From Perkinsus olseni (lineage: Eukaryota; Perkinsozoa; Perkinsida; Perkinsidae), in NCBI GenBank assembly GCA_013115135.1, contig JABANP010000016.1:62001-126000 (forward strand): a stretch of DNA of 64,000 nt, given 5' to 3'. Made by a program: the position numbers and the translations under genes. Below, piece by piece: positions 34,662 to 46,003 of this stretch; within the stretch, counting starts at the first letter, position 1; the number at the start of each line of letters is the position of its first letter. A model generated the notes under the pieces. It was not told where the DNA came from and searched no databases. It saw only the letters and a list, made by a program, of their open reading frames with translations.

Positions 34662-36743
34662 TCACTCTTCACGGGAAAGCCATCGGTCTTCAAAGCTGTC
34701 TTTTAGGGAGGCGAAAGCACTGCCGCCGATCCATGCAGCCCACTCAGGGATGCCGGTGGGCCTTCTCAACGTGAACCTCGAGGCAACACGGTGTCTACTG
34801 TAGCCCGGATCGGGAGGTATCTCACCTGCGGGTTTCGATTGTGCGTGCGCCCAGACGTCGCGATCCGGGAGTACTTCACCGAGTGCTCCACTTCCGACCG
34901 GAGCCGGTCGGCAAAACCGGGAAACTGTGAGGTCCCACCTGAAAAAAATCACATCGCATGGGAGGGGCGACCCTCCGAAACCGGCAGCACGGAAGAAGAA
35001 CTAGGCAGCCGTAGGGAAGCTGACCAGCGAGCATGATCTTCTTATAGAGCTTCAACTTGTCATCTATGGGGCAATCCTCGATAGATTCCACAACCATCTC
35101 GCCGATGCCGCTGCCCTCTATGCCCAGCAGATGTGGATGGAAGAGCGACTCAGGGACCTGCTCGGCCATCGATTGCCCATCGACCCTGGCCGCTGTGAGC
35201 ACTTTCCACTTATCATCCGCCATGTCAACAACGGTGCCATCAGGTAGGGTTATCGGCTGAGCTTCTGCAGCAGCACCATAGCCGTTGTCATCGAAGTCAT
35301 CATCTGTGTCATGCCAGCCTGGCCGGCAGTAGCATACACTTTCCTTCCACCGTCTCAACTGATACCACTCCTCACAGGCATCACATCTTCGGCACGGCCC
35401 TACCATCAGACGGTCCCTGGTCGACGTGAGCCTGATGTGATCAGCCCGCCTGGCCAATCGCTCGGCGAACTGGACATCCAAGTCGGCTCCTCCCAGGTAC
35501 AGCTTGCGTATGCCGCTAGTAACGACGCACCTATTCAGAGTCGACGGTCCCTCGAAGGGCCGAGCTGGGTCCCTACCCATGAGATATCGGAACAACGCTG
35601 GTCATGGCCTCGCCAGCATCAACTACAATGCCGTCCTGCCAGCCTGAAGGAGAGCCATCCGCCACCATTGAGGCGACAGGTTACCCGTCCCAACGAGGGC
35701 GGCCACCTCCTTGACCGATATGTTAAGACTCGGTATTCCCAAGTCCTCGAAGAGCATCTCGGTCTGAGCCACCAACGAGGTTACTGACGACGGGCGGCGG
35801 CGGCAGTGGAACCTACTGCCCTCTCCCTTGTTGAGGCTGGATTGTAGATAGGCTCAGTAAGAAGTAACGGCTGATCTCTAGGGTCAATCTGAAACCACAC
35901 CCAGTTGAAGTCGGAGGCGCACAGCTCGGGCACGGTTCGCTTGACACTGTCAAGTTGGCAGGTGGAAATAATACTGAGACCTCCGCAGCCTCCTATGGTC
36001 TAGGGCTTGCCTCCGTGAGACATCCCGATGCTGGTGGCGGTGCTCACTTTGAGGCATTCCTGGTAAACATACTCCAAAAGATTCCCGACGTTTTCCATGT
36101 CGGCGTAAACCCCTTCGTTGACAGGATAGGTGAGTCGAATAGGTTCCCCTTTGAGGACTAGAGAAACCTGGACGACGGACGATTATGATGGAGTGAGGAA
36201 TTCCGATACTACAGCGTCGGATCCGAACGATGGCGGATGACCGGCATCCAGGAAGCCGTCGAGATCGGACCAGCAGTTTCTGGGAGGGACGTTGGTACGC
36301 CTGCGGCCCACAACACCTGAGCAGCAGAACCGCGTCCAGCTGCGCCCGTGCGTCAACATCGGCCTCCACACGAGACGAACAGCGCCGCTCAACGCCTGAC
36401 ACTGGCAGGACAACGAGGACATCCGAGCTCCCGAAAGGCTGGGGTAACTGCAAGGCCGTGATTTCGTGAGGGTTGAAGCTCACTGGAGCATACAGTAGGC
36501 GTCGATATGGACCGCATAGCGGAGACCCTCACTACTCGGTATCTCCACCGTGGGCCTAATGTGGCGCCCTGTGACGGCGAGGCCTGCTCGGGTTCGGCTG
36601 GACCCGCAGTCGATGACAACGGGGCAGGCTGACCCGTCATACATAATGAGGATTGATGGTCCCTGATAGCCCAGCACTGTGTGTGACTCAACTCGAGACG
36701 ACTGATAGACTACTGAAACCATAGAGGCTTTGAGAAGATTCAT
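34662..36743 (-). CDS. Divergent actin-related protein
   Basis: Actin-fold ATPase, multi-exon. The N-terminus (exon from 36743) has ACPVVIDCGSSRTRAGLA, the phosphate-1 loop, though the usual D-N-G is D-C-G. Near 36160-35990 there is YPVNEGVYADMENVGNLLEY, matching the actin segment before the hinge. At about 35640-35580 QDGIVVDAGEAMTSVVPIS is phosphate-2, where actin has SGIVLDSGDGVTHTVPIY. The following long exon has LGGADLDVQFAERLARR, ITLPDGTVVDMADDKW, PESLFHPHLLGIEGSGIGE and DKLKLYKKIMLAG. The last exons give GTSQFPGFADRLRSE and WAAWIGGSAFASLKDSFED, the conserved adenosine-loop and C-terminal actin motifs. An insertion near CRRCDACEEWYQL is unusual. It fits none of ARP2, ARP3 or conventional actin well enough to name. 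The last exon after GAAGA|GTGAGT is unresolved. Confidence 0.75.
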
Positions 36744-39133
36744 GATGTCCCTCGCGGGGGCGTTTTTGTCGATGATGATGATACTGATGTTGATGATGAA
36801 AAAATTCTCTAGTCGAAAGGACGACTAAAACTGCCCTTGTTTCCGGTGAAACATTCAAAAAGGCATAAGCCTGTTGGGATTGACCCTCTCGATATCCGAG
36901 AAGGAAAACGACTTGCTCTCAGACGAGGAGACCGCCAAGGTCTGTTTGGACGATCCAGCTTTACGAGGAGCCGAAGCTCCACCCGAGTACGCGAGCACTG
37001 ACGCATCCAGCTCTACACGACTATACTCAGGCTGCCACATAGCGTCCCTGACGAGCTGCTCGAGGTCATCCGGCCGACTAAAAGGACAAAGCTCCACCGA
37101 ACTGATGCGGCGCTACGGCGCCTCCCTTCACCTTATCTGAGCTATGCCACAGTCCAACGCCTCCTTGACGCAAGCCACAGCGATGGCGTGTGAGAGCTCG
37201 CGGATTCGCTTGATTTGCGGATAGAGGAGGCCACTAGCTAGGTCCTACGCGGCAGTGACAGGGAAGGTACGGCGGCGATCGACCGGTGAGACTTTACCTC
37301 CTCTGTAACCTTCTCTGACAAGGTCTTGGCAGCTAGATAGAACATAGAATCGGGGATAGTCTTGAACTTGCCAACGATGGCTGCCAGACCAACTCCAGGG
37401 AAAATGTACCTGGTCGGAGCTCTGACCGTTTGAGGCGATCGCTCGCTGCTTGCTCACATGTTGTTGCCTTGACCCGGGGTATACATCTTGCCGTTGTATG
37501 ATACTGGTTTGAATGGTGACCCAGTGGCCACCCACGCCTCCCCATCGGTCCACCTGAGAAAAGCCATCATCGCTACTCCATCAAGTGCCGAGCAGGCCTC
37601 ACGTGTAGAGCTGCTCAGGAGTGGCTTCTGCCTTCGGAGTCGGGTTGGACAAAGCGAATATGACCGGTGCCGGACAATGGGCGTGCATCTCCTGAGAACA
37701 GAAGAGATTACTGGACCACAGTACAGGATGCTGATGACCTTGATGATATCTTCCGTGAAGGAACCATACTGTCCACTCAGGCCCAGCAGCATAGTCGGTT
37801 TGACCACTTGAACCACCTCCAGTAGACTGTTAAGAGGCTCATCGTCCTACAGAAGCGCACCTGACAAACCGTCGTGCAGAACCCTGGGTCTGCAACGGCG
37901 GCGTACCTTGTGTTCCTGCAGCTCGCCATCCCTCTTCGAGGTGACCAGGCCCCTAGAGTCTACCAGCCAGAATCTCCGCCTGGCTTCCTCCACCGTGAGG
38001 CCTTGGTGTACCATGGCTGCAACGATACAATCGGCAACCCCGACAGCTGCCGATCCCGCGCCGAAAAAGACGATGCGCTGGTCCGCTAGAGCCTCTTTCT
38101 TGGCCCGCATTGCGGTGAGTACTCCAGCCAAAGCCACCGCGCCGGTTCCCTGGATGTCGTCGTTGAAGCAGAGTACCTGGTTGCGGTAGCGCTCCAGGAG
38201 AGGGAAAGCGTGATCGTTAGTGAAGTCCTCGAACTGGATGAGAACGTTGGGCCAGCGAGATCGGACGGCGTCCACGAACTCATCCACAACAGCGTAGTAC
38301 TCCTCGCCATCGATTCTCTTGTGACGCTCACCAAGATACATGTCATCATTGAGAAGATCCGGATTGTTGGTACCGACATCAATGGTGACAGGCACAGTAC
38401 GGCCGGGGTTGATACCAGCACAGGCCACGTACAATGACAGCTTACCAATAGGGATACCCATACCGTTGGTACCAAGATCACCGAGACCTAGGATACGAGA
38501 ACCATCAGTGACCACGATGATATCGGCATCACGAACGTTGCTGTTCCAAACGACTTGCTTGAAGTTGCCTTTCTCCGACAGGTTGAAGTAGATACCACGT
38601 GAACCGCGGAAGATCCTATCGAAGTCCTTGCAAGCTTGGCCCACCGAGGGCGTGTAGACGATCGGCATGAGATCGGTGATGTTGTCGAGTAGCAAGCGAA
38701 AGTAAAGGGTCTCGTTACGGTTGTGTACACCCTCCAGGTAGATGTAGCGACCTATGTCGGTATCCTTGGTTCGAAGTTGCTGGACACACCTTTGCACCTG
38801 AACTTCGATGTTGAGAATTTTTGGCGGTAGAAGACCGATAAGACCAAGCTCTTCACGCTCCGCTTCAGTGAAGGCCTCTGCCTTGTTGTACACTGGGTTG
38901 CGCATAAGATGCAGGCCTCGCTCATAGACGGTCGCCACCTTGCCGGACTCTGGACCGGACACTCGCACACCAGGCGTGTTAGCAGGGTCTATCATGCCCA
39001 TCTGGATTTGCAATAGCACCTGTCTGGCCGAGTTGAGAAAGGCGTCTCGGACTCTCTGTCCGCCCTTAGCCGAGGTCTCCATAAAGAGAATACCGTTCGA
39101 TCTAGCGAAAGTGGCTGCTTCGTCTGACGGGAC

Positions 39134-39137
39134 CTCT
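39134..39137. repeat. Target site duplication, left (CTCT)
   Basis: CTCT directly precedes the left inverted repeat and is repeated at 42176-42179. Removing the element and one CTCT restores an uninterrupted GGCCGAGAGGTCCCG reading R-E-V-P in the host gene, so the duplication length is set at 4 bp. Confidence 0.9.
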
Positions 39138-39309
39138 CACGGGTGACCGATTTTTGCGATGAAGTGTCTAATAAAGACGCAGAAAATTGAGAATGTCATA
39201 TGATAGAGAATTTCATGTAGATTCAGAATCTGTAATTATTTCTGTTTTATTATTCTGCAATTGATGACAAAAGCGATCGCGCGTTTTTCGCGCGTCGCGC
39301 TCGCCCTGC
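39138..39309 (+). repeat. Left terminal inverted repeat (172 bp)
   Basis: It mirrors 42003-42175 almost perfectly; the one difference I see is AAAAGCGATC here against AAAAATCGATC. Close to its inner end (39278-39294) a perfect hairpin, CGCGCG-TTTTT-CGCGCG, is followed by GTCGCGCTCGCCCTGC. Such a subterminal hairpin could be a transposase binding site. Confidence 0.9.
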
Positions 39310-39636
39310 GCGTACAGATATATTATATAGAGATGCAGGACTAGCCAAAATACGTAGCTATAGTACGTCACAGACGCGTAGATGAGTCAAGCACTGTCGC
39401 CCCCTATCCCGGTACACATTGCAGCACCCACATCTGGAATGCGCTAGCTACTTGGGCGCAATCTAGGCATGCTCATCAAACGGAAGAGTCGACTTGCTAG
39501 CGAACCACCAACCAATCAAGCTAGAGACCATGGGAGAGCAATCTCCAAATAATGAGTGAATATGGAACAGAACTAGCGCGGAGATGTATAGAGCCAATGA
39601 GTCACATAGTAGCGTAGTAGGTTTCAGAAAATACTA

Positions 39637-41942
39637 ATGCCCAAGTCCGAGAAGAATCTAACCATCCCACCGGAGGTCGCTGCCACTGTTGACGAGAACC
39701 ACTTACGACACCTGTATGTTGTATGTCGTTTCTGCTTCGCTAGGCTCACTTTACCTAAGAGGGGTACAACGGCCAACCCTCCCACGCAGGAGGTCTGTCA
39801 GCGAGCTCTAAAATTCTACCAGGTTGACTTCAAAGCCGAGGTAACCAACCTGAGGCTACCGAAGGTACTGTGTAATGCGTGTCGTACTCGCTTGGCCAAG
39901 ATGAGCACTGGTGCAATGGACGTCGAGAAGTGGAATGAGGAGAAGCGGCACTATTATGATGCTCTCCTCATGGACTACGATCCGGTATCAACCCGTCAGG
40001 CGGCGATCTGCTCTGAGGCCGATCGCTGCAAGGTGTGTAGCGTTGCTTCCGCGCTTGTCCCTAACTTCGTTAAGAAGGCGCAGTCGAATGCTCCGGGACC
40101 TGGAAGGCCATCAACGGCGTCTCCCCGAAAGGGGTCTGCTCGCGATGCGGGAACCCTGTTGAAGATCATGATGATCGTGAATGCGCCAGGACAGTGAAAC
40201 GCCCACGTAGAGCTGGTGTGAAGTTCGCTGAGAGGGTTGCTGCTAGAGGTTACACAGATACGCTCGTAGCTCAGAGGCTTGAGGAGCGCTTCAGGAATCT
40301 ACTGAGAGTGGCCATGAGAGCCCTTTGCCCTCTGGAGTGAGTTTGGATTCTCACCACTACCTTGGGGTATCGTCATTCTCTTATGGAGGAGAAGAGACTG
40401 GTGTGGTGCTGAGCAGGGAATCAGCACGAGACCTGCTGCGTCTAGGGCACTTGGGGCTTGGTATGCGAAGTGCTCGGGAGCTTTGCAAGATCCTGAGACG
40501 GGATGGGGTGTATTTTCCAGAAGGTGGGCTGAAGAAGGCCTTGGATGAAAAATGGGATGTCTTTGGGCCTCTCTTCCGGTCTGAGGCTCTTCCACTGCAG
40601 ACGGATCGTCACTCTGAAGCTACATCAACGCCCTTTGTCTTCTGTACCGACATCAATGCCCTTCTCAACATCGTCACTGGTGGAGAAGCCCATCGTATAA
40701 CACGCCTGAAACTTCAATTTGATGGAGGCCAGCAGTTCCTGAAGCTTTCCATCAACATCACCACTATGGAAGAAGGCTCTCGGTATATGCCTAGTCCTAA
40801 CAGCGTCTTGAAGAACTTCGTTATTGGAATGGGTCAGGCAAGCGAGACACAGAAGAACCTCGAACAGGTGTTCGGTCATTCCTCTGTGGAAGCGTTGTTC
40901 CACCTGGGAATACCCAAGCAGGTTGCCTGTGACTTGAAGGTTTCGGCTATGATGGTAGGAATTCAGATGGCGTCATGCAAGTACCCGTGCCCATTCTGCC
41001 TGTACCGTAAGGGTGACTGCGATGGCTCAGCTCCCACACGAACGTGGGAGCAGCATATGAAGGATCTGGAGAGCGCTTCCCATAATGTCGTGGCTCAACC
41101 GGTGATTCAATGGGTGAATTCGCCTCTGGAGTTTCTATCCCTATCCCCACTGCACCTCCTGCTCGGTATAGTCAACAAGCTATACGATAAAGCCCGTCCC
41201 ACGGAGACATCAGGAGCTTCAAACTCGCTTCATGCTCGTCACTGTAAGGCCTTGGTCAAGTACAATATAAGGCGTTCGGTCTACTTCGACGGAGCGTTCG
41301 AAGGAAACGGTTGTTCCCGCTTACTCGATGAGATTGCAGCGGGTCGTATACCTTTGAACAGCGGGCAAGGCCGTTCGTCGAGGCTCTCAAAGCTTTCAAG
41401 GTGGTAAAGACAAGTGCCTCGGACTTATGAGAGTCCCAGGATGGAGTCAGGCAATTGCGTCGTTCCGTACCGCTTGGGAAGCGACCAGCCTCCCTTACAC
41501 TCTGAAGGTCCATGTACTCTGCAGTCATGTCGAAGAGTACCTTGAGCGGTACGAAACTGTTCCGGATGCTGGCCTCGGCCTTTCCTCTGAACAATCCGGT
41601 GAATCACTCCATGCACGATTACAACGAGTATGGAACCTGAGGTTCAAAGCTAACCCCGACAACGAGGTGTTCCGCGAGCGTCTGGTGGACTGCGTGGTCT
41701 CTTACAACTGGAATCTCCAGTGGGACGAGGCCTCCAGGGTGTCGACGGAGGGAAGCGAGTCGAAGAGCTCTAGTGAAAAGCTAGTAATAACTCTTCTAGT
41801 GGAGGCTCCAGCTCTTCTCGGTTGCCTCCAGTGGTTGATTGGAACTCTGCGTCCTCTAATGAGGATAGTTCAGATGTTGACTCTTACGAGTCATCTTCTA
41901 ATACTCTTGATTAACTTTTATTCTCACTCTTCTATGCCATAG
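39637..41942 (+). pseudogene. Decayed transposase with Zn-finger and RNase H-like motifs
   Basis: Three open stretches in different frames belong together. The first (39637-40197) has a Zn-finger-like N-terminus: VCRFCFARL, VLCNACRTRL and CKVC. Another frame continues with GVCSRCGNPVEDHDD to about 40335. The second (40325-41407) has LKLQFDGGQQFLKLSINIT, DLKVSAMMVGIQMASCKYP then CPFC, LSPLHLLLGIVNKLYD and EGNGCSRLLDEI. After a shift near 41355 comes ARPFVEALKAFKVV. The third (41427-41942) has LKVHVLCSHVEEYLE and GLSSEQSGESLHARL. From memory this matches a family often left uncharacterised in invertebrate genomes (D in FDGG, D in DLK, CPWC insert, SEQ-x-x-E-x-x-H). At least three frame changes are visible, so it is probably inactive unless some are introns. 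The superfamily is not assigned. Confidence 0.7.
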
Positions 41943-42002
41943 AATTTGATTTCCTGAGAGCTTGGGGTTTTAGACTTGTCAATTTGTCCGATATGGGGCG
42001 CT

Positions 42003-42175
42003 GCAGGGCGAGCGCGACGCGCGAAAAACGCGCGATCGATTTTTGTCATCAATTGCAGAATAATAAAACAGAAATAATTACAGATTCTGAATCTACATGA
42101 AATTCTCTATCATATGACATTCTCAATTTTCTGCGTCTTTATTAGACACTTCATCGCAAAAATCGGTCACCCGTG
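42003..42175 (-). repeat. Right terminal inverted repeat (173 bp)
   Basis: Reverse complement of 39138-39309, ending CGGTCACCCGTG at 42175. It carries the same CGCGCG-TTTTT-type hairpin. Confidence 0.9.
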
Positions 42176-42179
42176 CTCT
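42176..42179. repeat. Target site duplication, right (CTCT)
   Basis: It directly follows the right inverted repeat and matches 39134-39137. Confidence 0.9.
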
Positions 42180-42723
42180 CGGCCGAGCAAGTCAGCTTTG
42201 TTACCGATGAGCACCTTAGTAACATTCTTATTTAGCTTTCCCACGTTCTTCTTCACGAATTCCGTGAGTTCCTCATACGTCTTTCTTTTGGCCACGTCGT
42301 AAACAAAAAAGACGACGGCCGAACCGCGGCAGTAGGATGCTGTAAACTTGCCCCATACAGTGTCCCAAATCTGCAGTTTTACTCTGTTCTCATCGATATT
42401 CACGATGGTCTTAGAGAAAGTCCACGCAGTCCGTCGGGGTTGAACTCACGCGAAACACATTTTCCGTAAACATGAGTCTCAGGTTGGTCTTGCCAACACC
42501 GGGCGGGCCGACTAGAGCATACTGAAGAGCGTGGGCTCCATCGATAGAGATGCGGCGATGCACTTTGACGATGGTACAGCTCGGAGAGCACGAGATGGTA
42601 CCACTCGATGAGCGCCTCAGTCGGGGCCGCCGCAACAATATCCTCCATTGGGAGCATGCGGACATCGAAGTTGGCCTTGCTGCCGTTGGCCGAAGCCGGC
42701 TGGACGATATTTATTCCCGCCAT

Positions 42724-43141
42724 AACAGTGTACTAACACTGGCCATTCCCGAATAAATTGATACACTCAAAACAGCACCCGTTCAAGTCTATAAAGTTAT
42801 TACACACCAGCAAGCAGCCTACTACCACTACAACTTAGACTGTTAGTTTGAAAAACATCAACTCAAAGATATTCTCGCTGCCCTAGAACAGCCGGAGAAT
42901 GAAGAGTAGAGAATCCTGCCGGTATCAGTCGGCAAGGCCTCAATGATAAGAACTCAGTTGTGGGAGTGCGAGTAGCCGATAGCGGCCTTGAATGCGCCAA
43001 ACGCCACAACTAAGGACCCTCAAGGAGACTGAAGCGTCCCTATACTAAACAAGGTGAGATCAGTGTAGCCTGCAGCAGCGGCAGAGTCTTAACAAAAAAA
43101 CGTCCTAAATACTATTTTAACGATGGTCATGCCAACAGTTT
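42724..43141. other. Intergenic spacer between the two Rab-malic enzyme genes
   Basis: Only 418 bp separate the stop of the intact copy from the ATG of the broken copy. The spacer must therefore hold the 3' UTR of the first and the promoter of the second. No other feature is seen. Confidence 0.5.
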
Positions 43142-46003
43142 CTACATAAACTGATTGGGGTTCACGCGCTCCATATCGGTAAAGGAGAAAGCCTTGTTCT
43201 GGATGGTGCCGACACTAAGCTTGTTCTTGTCCTGGCTGCGACCAACACCGGAACCCTGGCCGGAGAAGGCGAAGACAGAGGGGTCAAGCTCGGTATGAGA
43301 GTACTCCGGCTTCCACATGTGGTCCCAGACGAATTTATCGAGGTCCGCGGGGCGCCTAAGAAAGAAGACCCATGCAGGAACGCGAGGGAGGTGTTAGTCA
43401 GGAGACTTACTCAATGCAAGCGATGCCCAACTCGAAGGCCTCCTTGATGCACTCCACAGCGATGTCGTGAGAGAGCTCGCGGATACGAGTAAGACGAGGA
43501 TACAAAGTGCCATGCGAGATATCCTCATCGGTGACTCTCTCGGCGAGGGTCCTCGCAGCAGTGTAGAACATGGAATCGGGGATCCACTTGAACTTGCCGA
43601 CAATACCGGCCAAGCCAACACCGGGGAAGATGTACCTGAGTACCGCAAAGTACGATGAGAACGACGAGCAAGACTATTAAGTGAATTACATGTTGTTGCC
43701 CTGTCCCGCTTGATAGACCTTGCCGTTGATAGTGACGGGTCCGAAGGGAGAACCAGTGCAGACCCAAGCCTTGCCTTCAGTCCATCTGAAAGTAAGACCA
43801 CCATGACCAGTATATCCCCACGATGCGGCTGTAAGCCTACGTGTAAAGCTGCTCGGGTGTAGCCTCAGCCTTGGGTGTGGGGTTAGACAGAGCGAAGATG
43901 ACAGGCTCAGGGCAGTTAGCACACATCGCCTGAGAGAGCATGGTAAGAGCCAACACAAAAGGGAAAGTCCTTGTCCTACCTTGACGATCTCCTCAGTAAA
44001 CGAGCCTGACTGTCCACTAAGACCAAGCAATACAGTAGGCTTGATGGACTTGACGACTTCGAGAAGGCCGGTCATTGGCTCCTCGTCGTCACGGCAGTAC
44101 GGCACCTGATGGCAACGACGATGACTACCCAAGCATTCTCGAAGATCAAAGCGAACGGAGCCGGCAATCCAAATTCCAGTCCCCTCGTCACCTTATGATC
44201 CTGAATCTTTCCACCACGCTTCCAGGTGACCAAGCCCTTAGAATCGACGAACCAGAAGCGCTTCCTAGCATCCTCAGGAGTGAGGCCATCGTGTATCATA
44301 GCAGCAACAATGCAGTCAGCAATACCAACAGCGGCAGCACCAGCACCGAGGAACACGATCCTCTGGTCCTCCAGCTTCTCCTTCTTCACCTTCATAGCGC
44401 TAACGAGGCCGGCAAGAGCGACAGAGCCAGTGCCCTGGATATCATCGTTGAAGCACAAGATGTTCTCCTGATAACGCTTGAGGAGAGGGAAGGCGTGATC
44501 GTTAGTGAAGTCCTCGAATTGGATGAGGACACCGGGCCAGCGAGACTTGACGGCATCGACGAACTCGTCCAAAGCAGCATAGAATTCCTCACCATCGACT
44601 CTCTTATGACGCTCACCAAGATACATGTCATCGTTGAGAAGATCCGGATTGTTGGTACCGACATCAATGGTGACAGGCACAGTACGGCCGGGGTTGATAC
44701 CAGCACAGGCCACGTACAATGACAGCTTACCAATAGGGATACCCATACCGTTGGTACCAAGATCACCGAGACCTAGGATACGGGAACCATCAGTGACCAC
44801 GATGATGTCGGCATCACGAACTGGGCTGTTCCACACCATCTGCTTGAAGTTACCTTTCTCTGAGAGGTTAAAGTAGAGACCACGAGCATTACGGAAGATA
44901 TGACCGAACATCTGGCAAGCCTTGCCAACCACAGGGGTATAGACAATCGGCATCATCTCAGTAACATGGTCGCAAAGAAGCTTGAAGTACAGCGTCTCGT
45001 TCCTGTCATGCAGACTCTCCAAGTAGATGTACTTCTCAATATCGTTGGAGTTTTGCAAGAACTGTTGATAGCACCGTTTGGACTGCACGTCGAGATCCGA
45101 GACCTTGGGAGGAAGCAAACCGACCAAACCAAGCTCCTCACGCTCACTATCGGTGAAAGCTTCGGCCTTGTTGACAACGGAGTTGCGAAGGAGATTACTG
45201 CCGCGCTCAGTGACCGTGGTAACATGATCGCTGTTGCGTGCAGCAGAGCGGATACCCTTGGCGGAGCTGGGGTCGATCATACCCATCTGGAGCTGGAGAA
45301 GGACCTGTCTGGCCGAGTTGAAGAAGCAGTCCCTGACGTTTTGTCCGGTCTTGGCAGAGGTCTCCATGAAGAGAAGGCCGTTCTCACGAGCGAAGCTAGC
45401 AGCTTCCTCGGCGGAAACTTCGCGACCGAGCAGATCAGCCTTGTTACCGATCAAGACCTTGGTGATGGTCCTGTCGAGCGTGGGAAGAGTATCCTTGAGG
45501 AACTTGAGCAGCTCATCATAAGATTCGCGTCTACTGACATCGTAGACGAAGAAGATGACAGCAGCACCGTGACAGTAAGAGCCAGTGTACTTGCCCCAAA
45601 CAGTGTCCCACATCTGAAGCTTCACGCGCTCGTTGTCGATGTCAACGATGGTCTTAGAGAACTCCACACCGGTAGTACGGGAAGAGGCAACTCGGAAGAC
45701 GTTCTCAGTAAACATAAGTCTGAGATTAGTCTTGCCGACACCAGAGGGACCAACAAGGGCGTACTGGAGAGAGTAGGTCCAGTCGTGAAGATGTCGAGAG
45801 GTACTTTGGCGTTGATAGAGCTCCGAGGTGAGGAGATGATACCACTCGATAAGGGCCTCAGTAGGGGCGGCGGCCACGATGTCCTGCATGGGCAAGAGGC
45901 GGACATCGAAGTTAGCCTTGGTGCTGCTCACGGCCTTGCTCGCGCGAGGAGGGACCGACAGCGATGCCGAGACAGACTTTTTCATATTGCTATTGGTGGC
46001 CAT
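43142..46003 (-). CDS. Rab-type GTPase fused to malic enzyme (853 aa, six exons)
   Basis: Exons: 46003-44192, 44105-43980, 43929-43841, 43785-43690, 43635-43411 and 43355-43142. All introns are GT-AG and phases agree, totalling 2562 bp. Residues 1-80 are an N-terminal extension. The GTPase domain (about 81-235) has P-loop GPSGVGKT at 85-92, the Rab-like effector loop TTGVEF, NKAD at 187-190 and ETSAK at 214-218. Switch II reads WDTVWGKY at 132-139, where Rabs have WDTAGQE, so the catalytic Gln is lost and the loop is about four residues shorter. Malic enzyme follows from about 285. It has MPIVYTP (Tyr355), GKLSLYVACAGINPGR (Lys426), EDFTNDHAF (497-505), FNDDIQGTG, the dinucleotide site GAGAAAVG (553-560), FALSNPT and GSPFGPV, and ends NPNQFM. 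Malic enzyme decarboxylates malate to pyruvate with NAD(P)H. Both domains sit in the single 1812-bp exon 1, so the fusion is not a splicing artefact. No C-terminal prenylation Cys is present. NAD versus NADP use is undecided. Confidence 0.95.

Larger units (their letters stand above)
39138..42175 (+). mobile_element. 3038-bp DNA transposon with long terminal inverted repeats
   Basis: The element has 172/173-bp inverted repeats starting CACGGGTGACCGATTTTTGC at both ends, a 4-bp CTCT target duplication and one decayed transposase gene on plus (39637-41942). It lies within codon space of the GTPase domain of the malic enzyme fusion pseudogene, in opposite orientation. I see no second copy in this window. 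The repeat arms differ by only one or two bases, so the insertion is young even though the transposase frame is already broken. It may have been moved by a transposase supplied from another copy. Confidence 0.9.
36855..42723 (-). pseudogene. Second Rab-malic enzyme fusion gene, interrupted by a transposon
   Basis: Paralogue of the gene at 43142-46003. The GTPase half starts at 42723 (MAGINIVQPASANGSKANFD), has P-loop GPPGVGKT, WDTVWGKF and NKADLLGRE, then breaks at 42180, where the transposon 39138-42175 is inserted. The reading frame resumes at 39133 with VPSDEAATFARSNGILF. There are two 1-bp insertions in the GTPase part: near 42540, after LYRW, and near 42415, where GACTTTCTCTAAG has one base more than the intact gene's GAGTTCTCTAAG. 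The malic enzyme part keeps MPIVYTP, GKLSLYVACAGINPGR, FNDDIQGTG and GAGSAAVG. A 1-bp deletion follows the GTGCGCTTCTGT exon start near 37850. Later exons read [13 protein letters not shown] and YIFPGVGLAAIVGKF, and the last ends NRLMPF with TGA at 36855-36857. It has one more intron than the intact copy (within EE|DLASGLLYP). The protein cannot be made as a whole. Confidence 0.85.
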
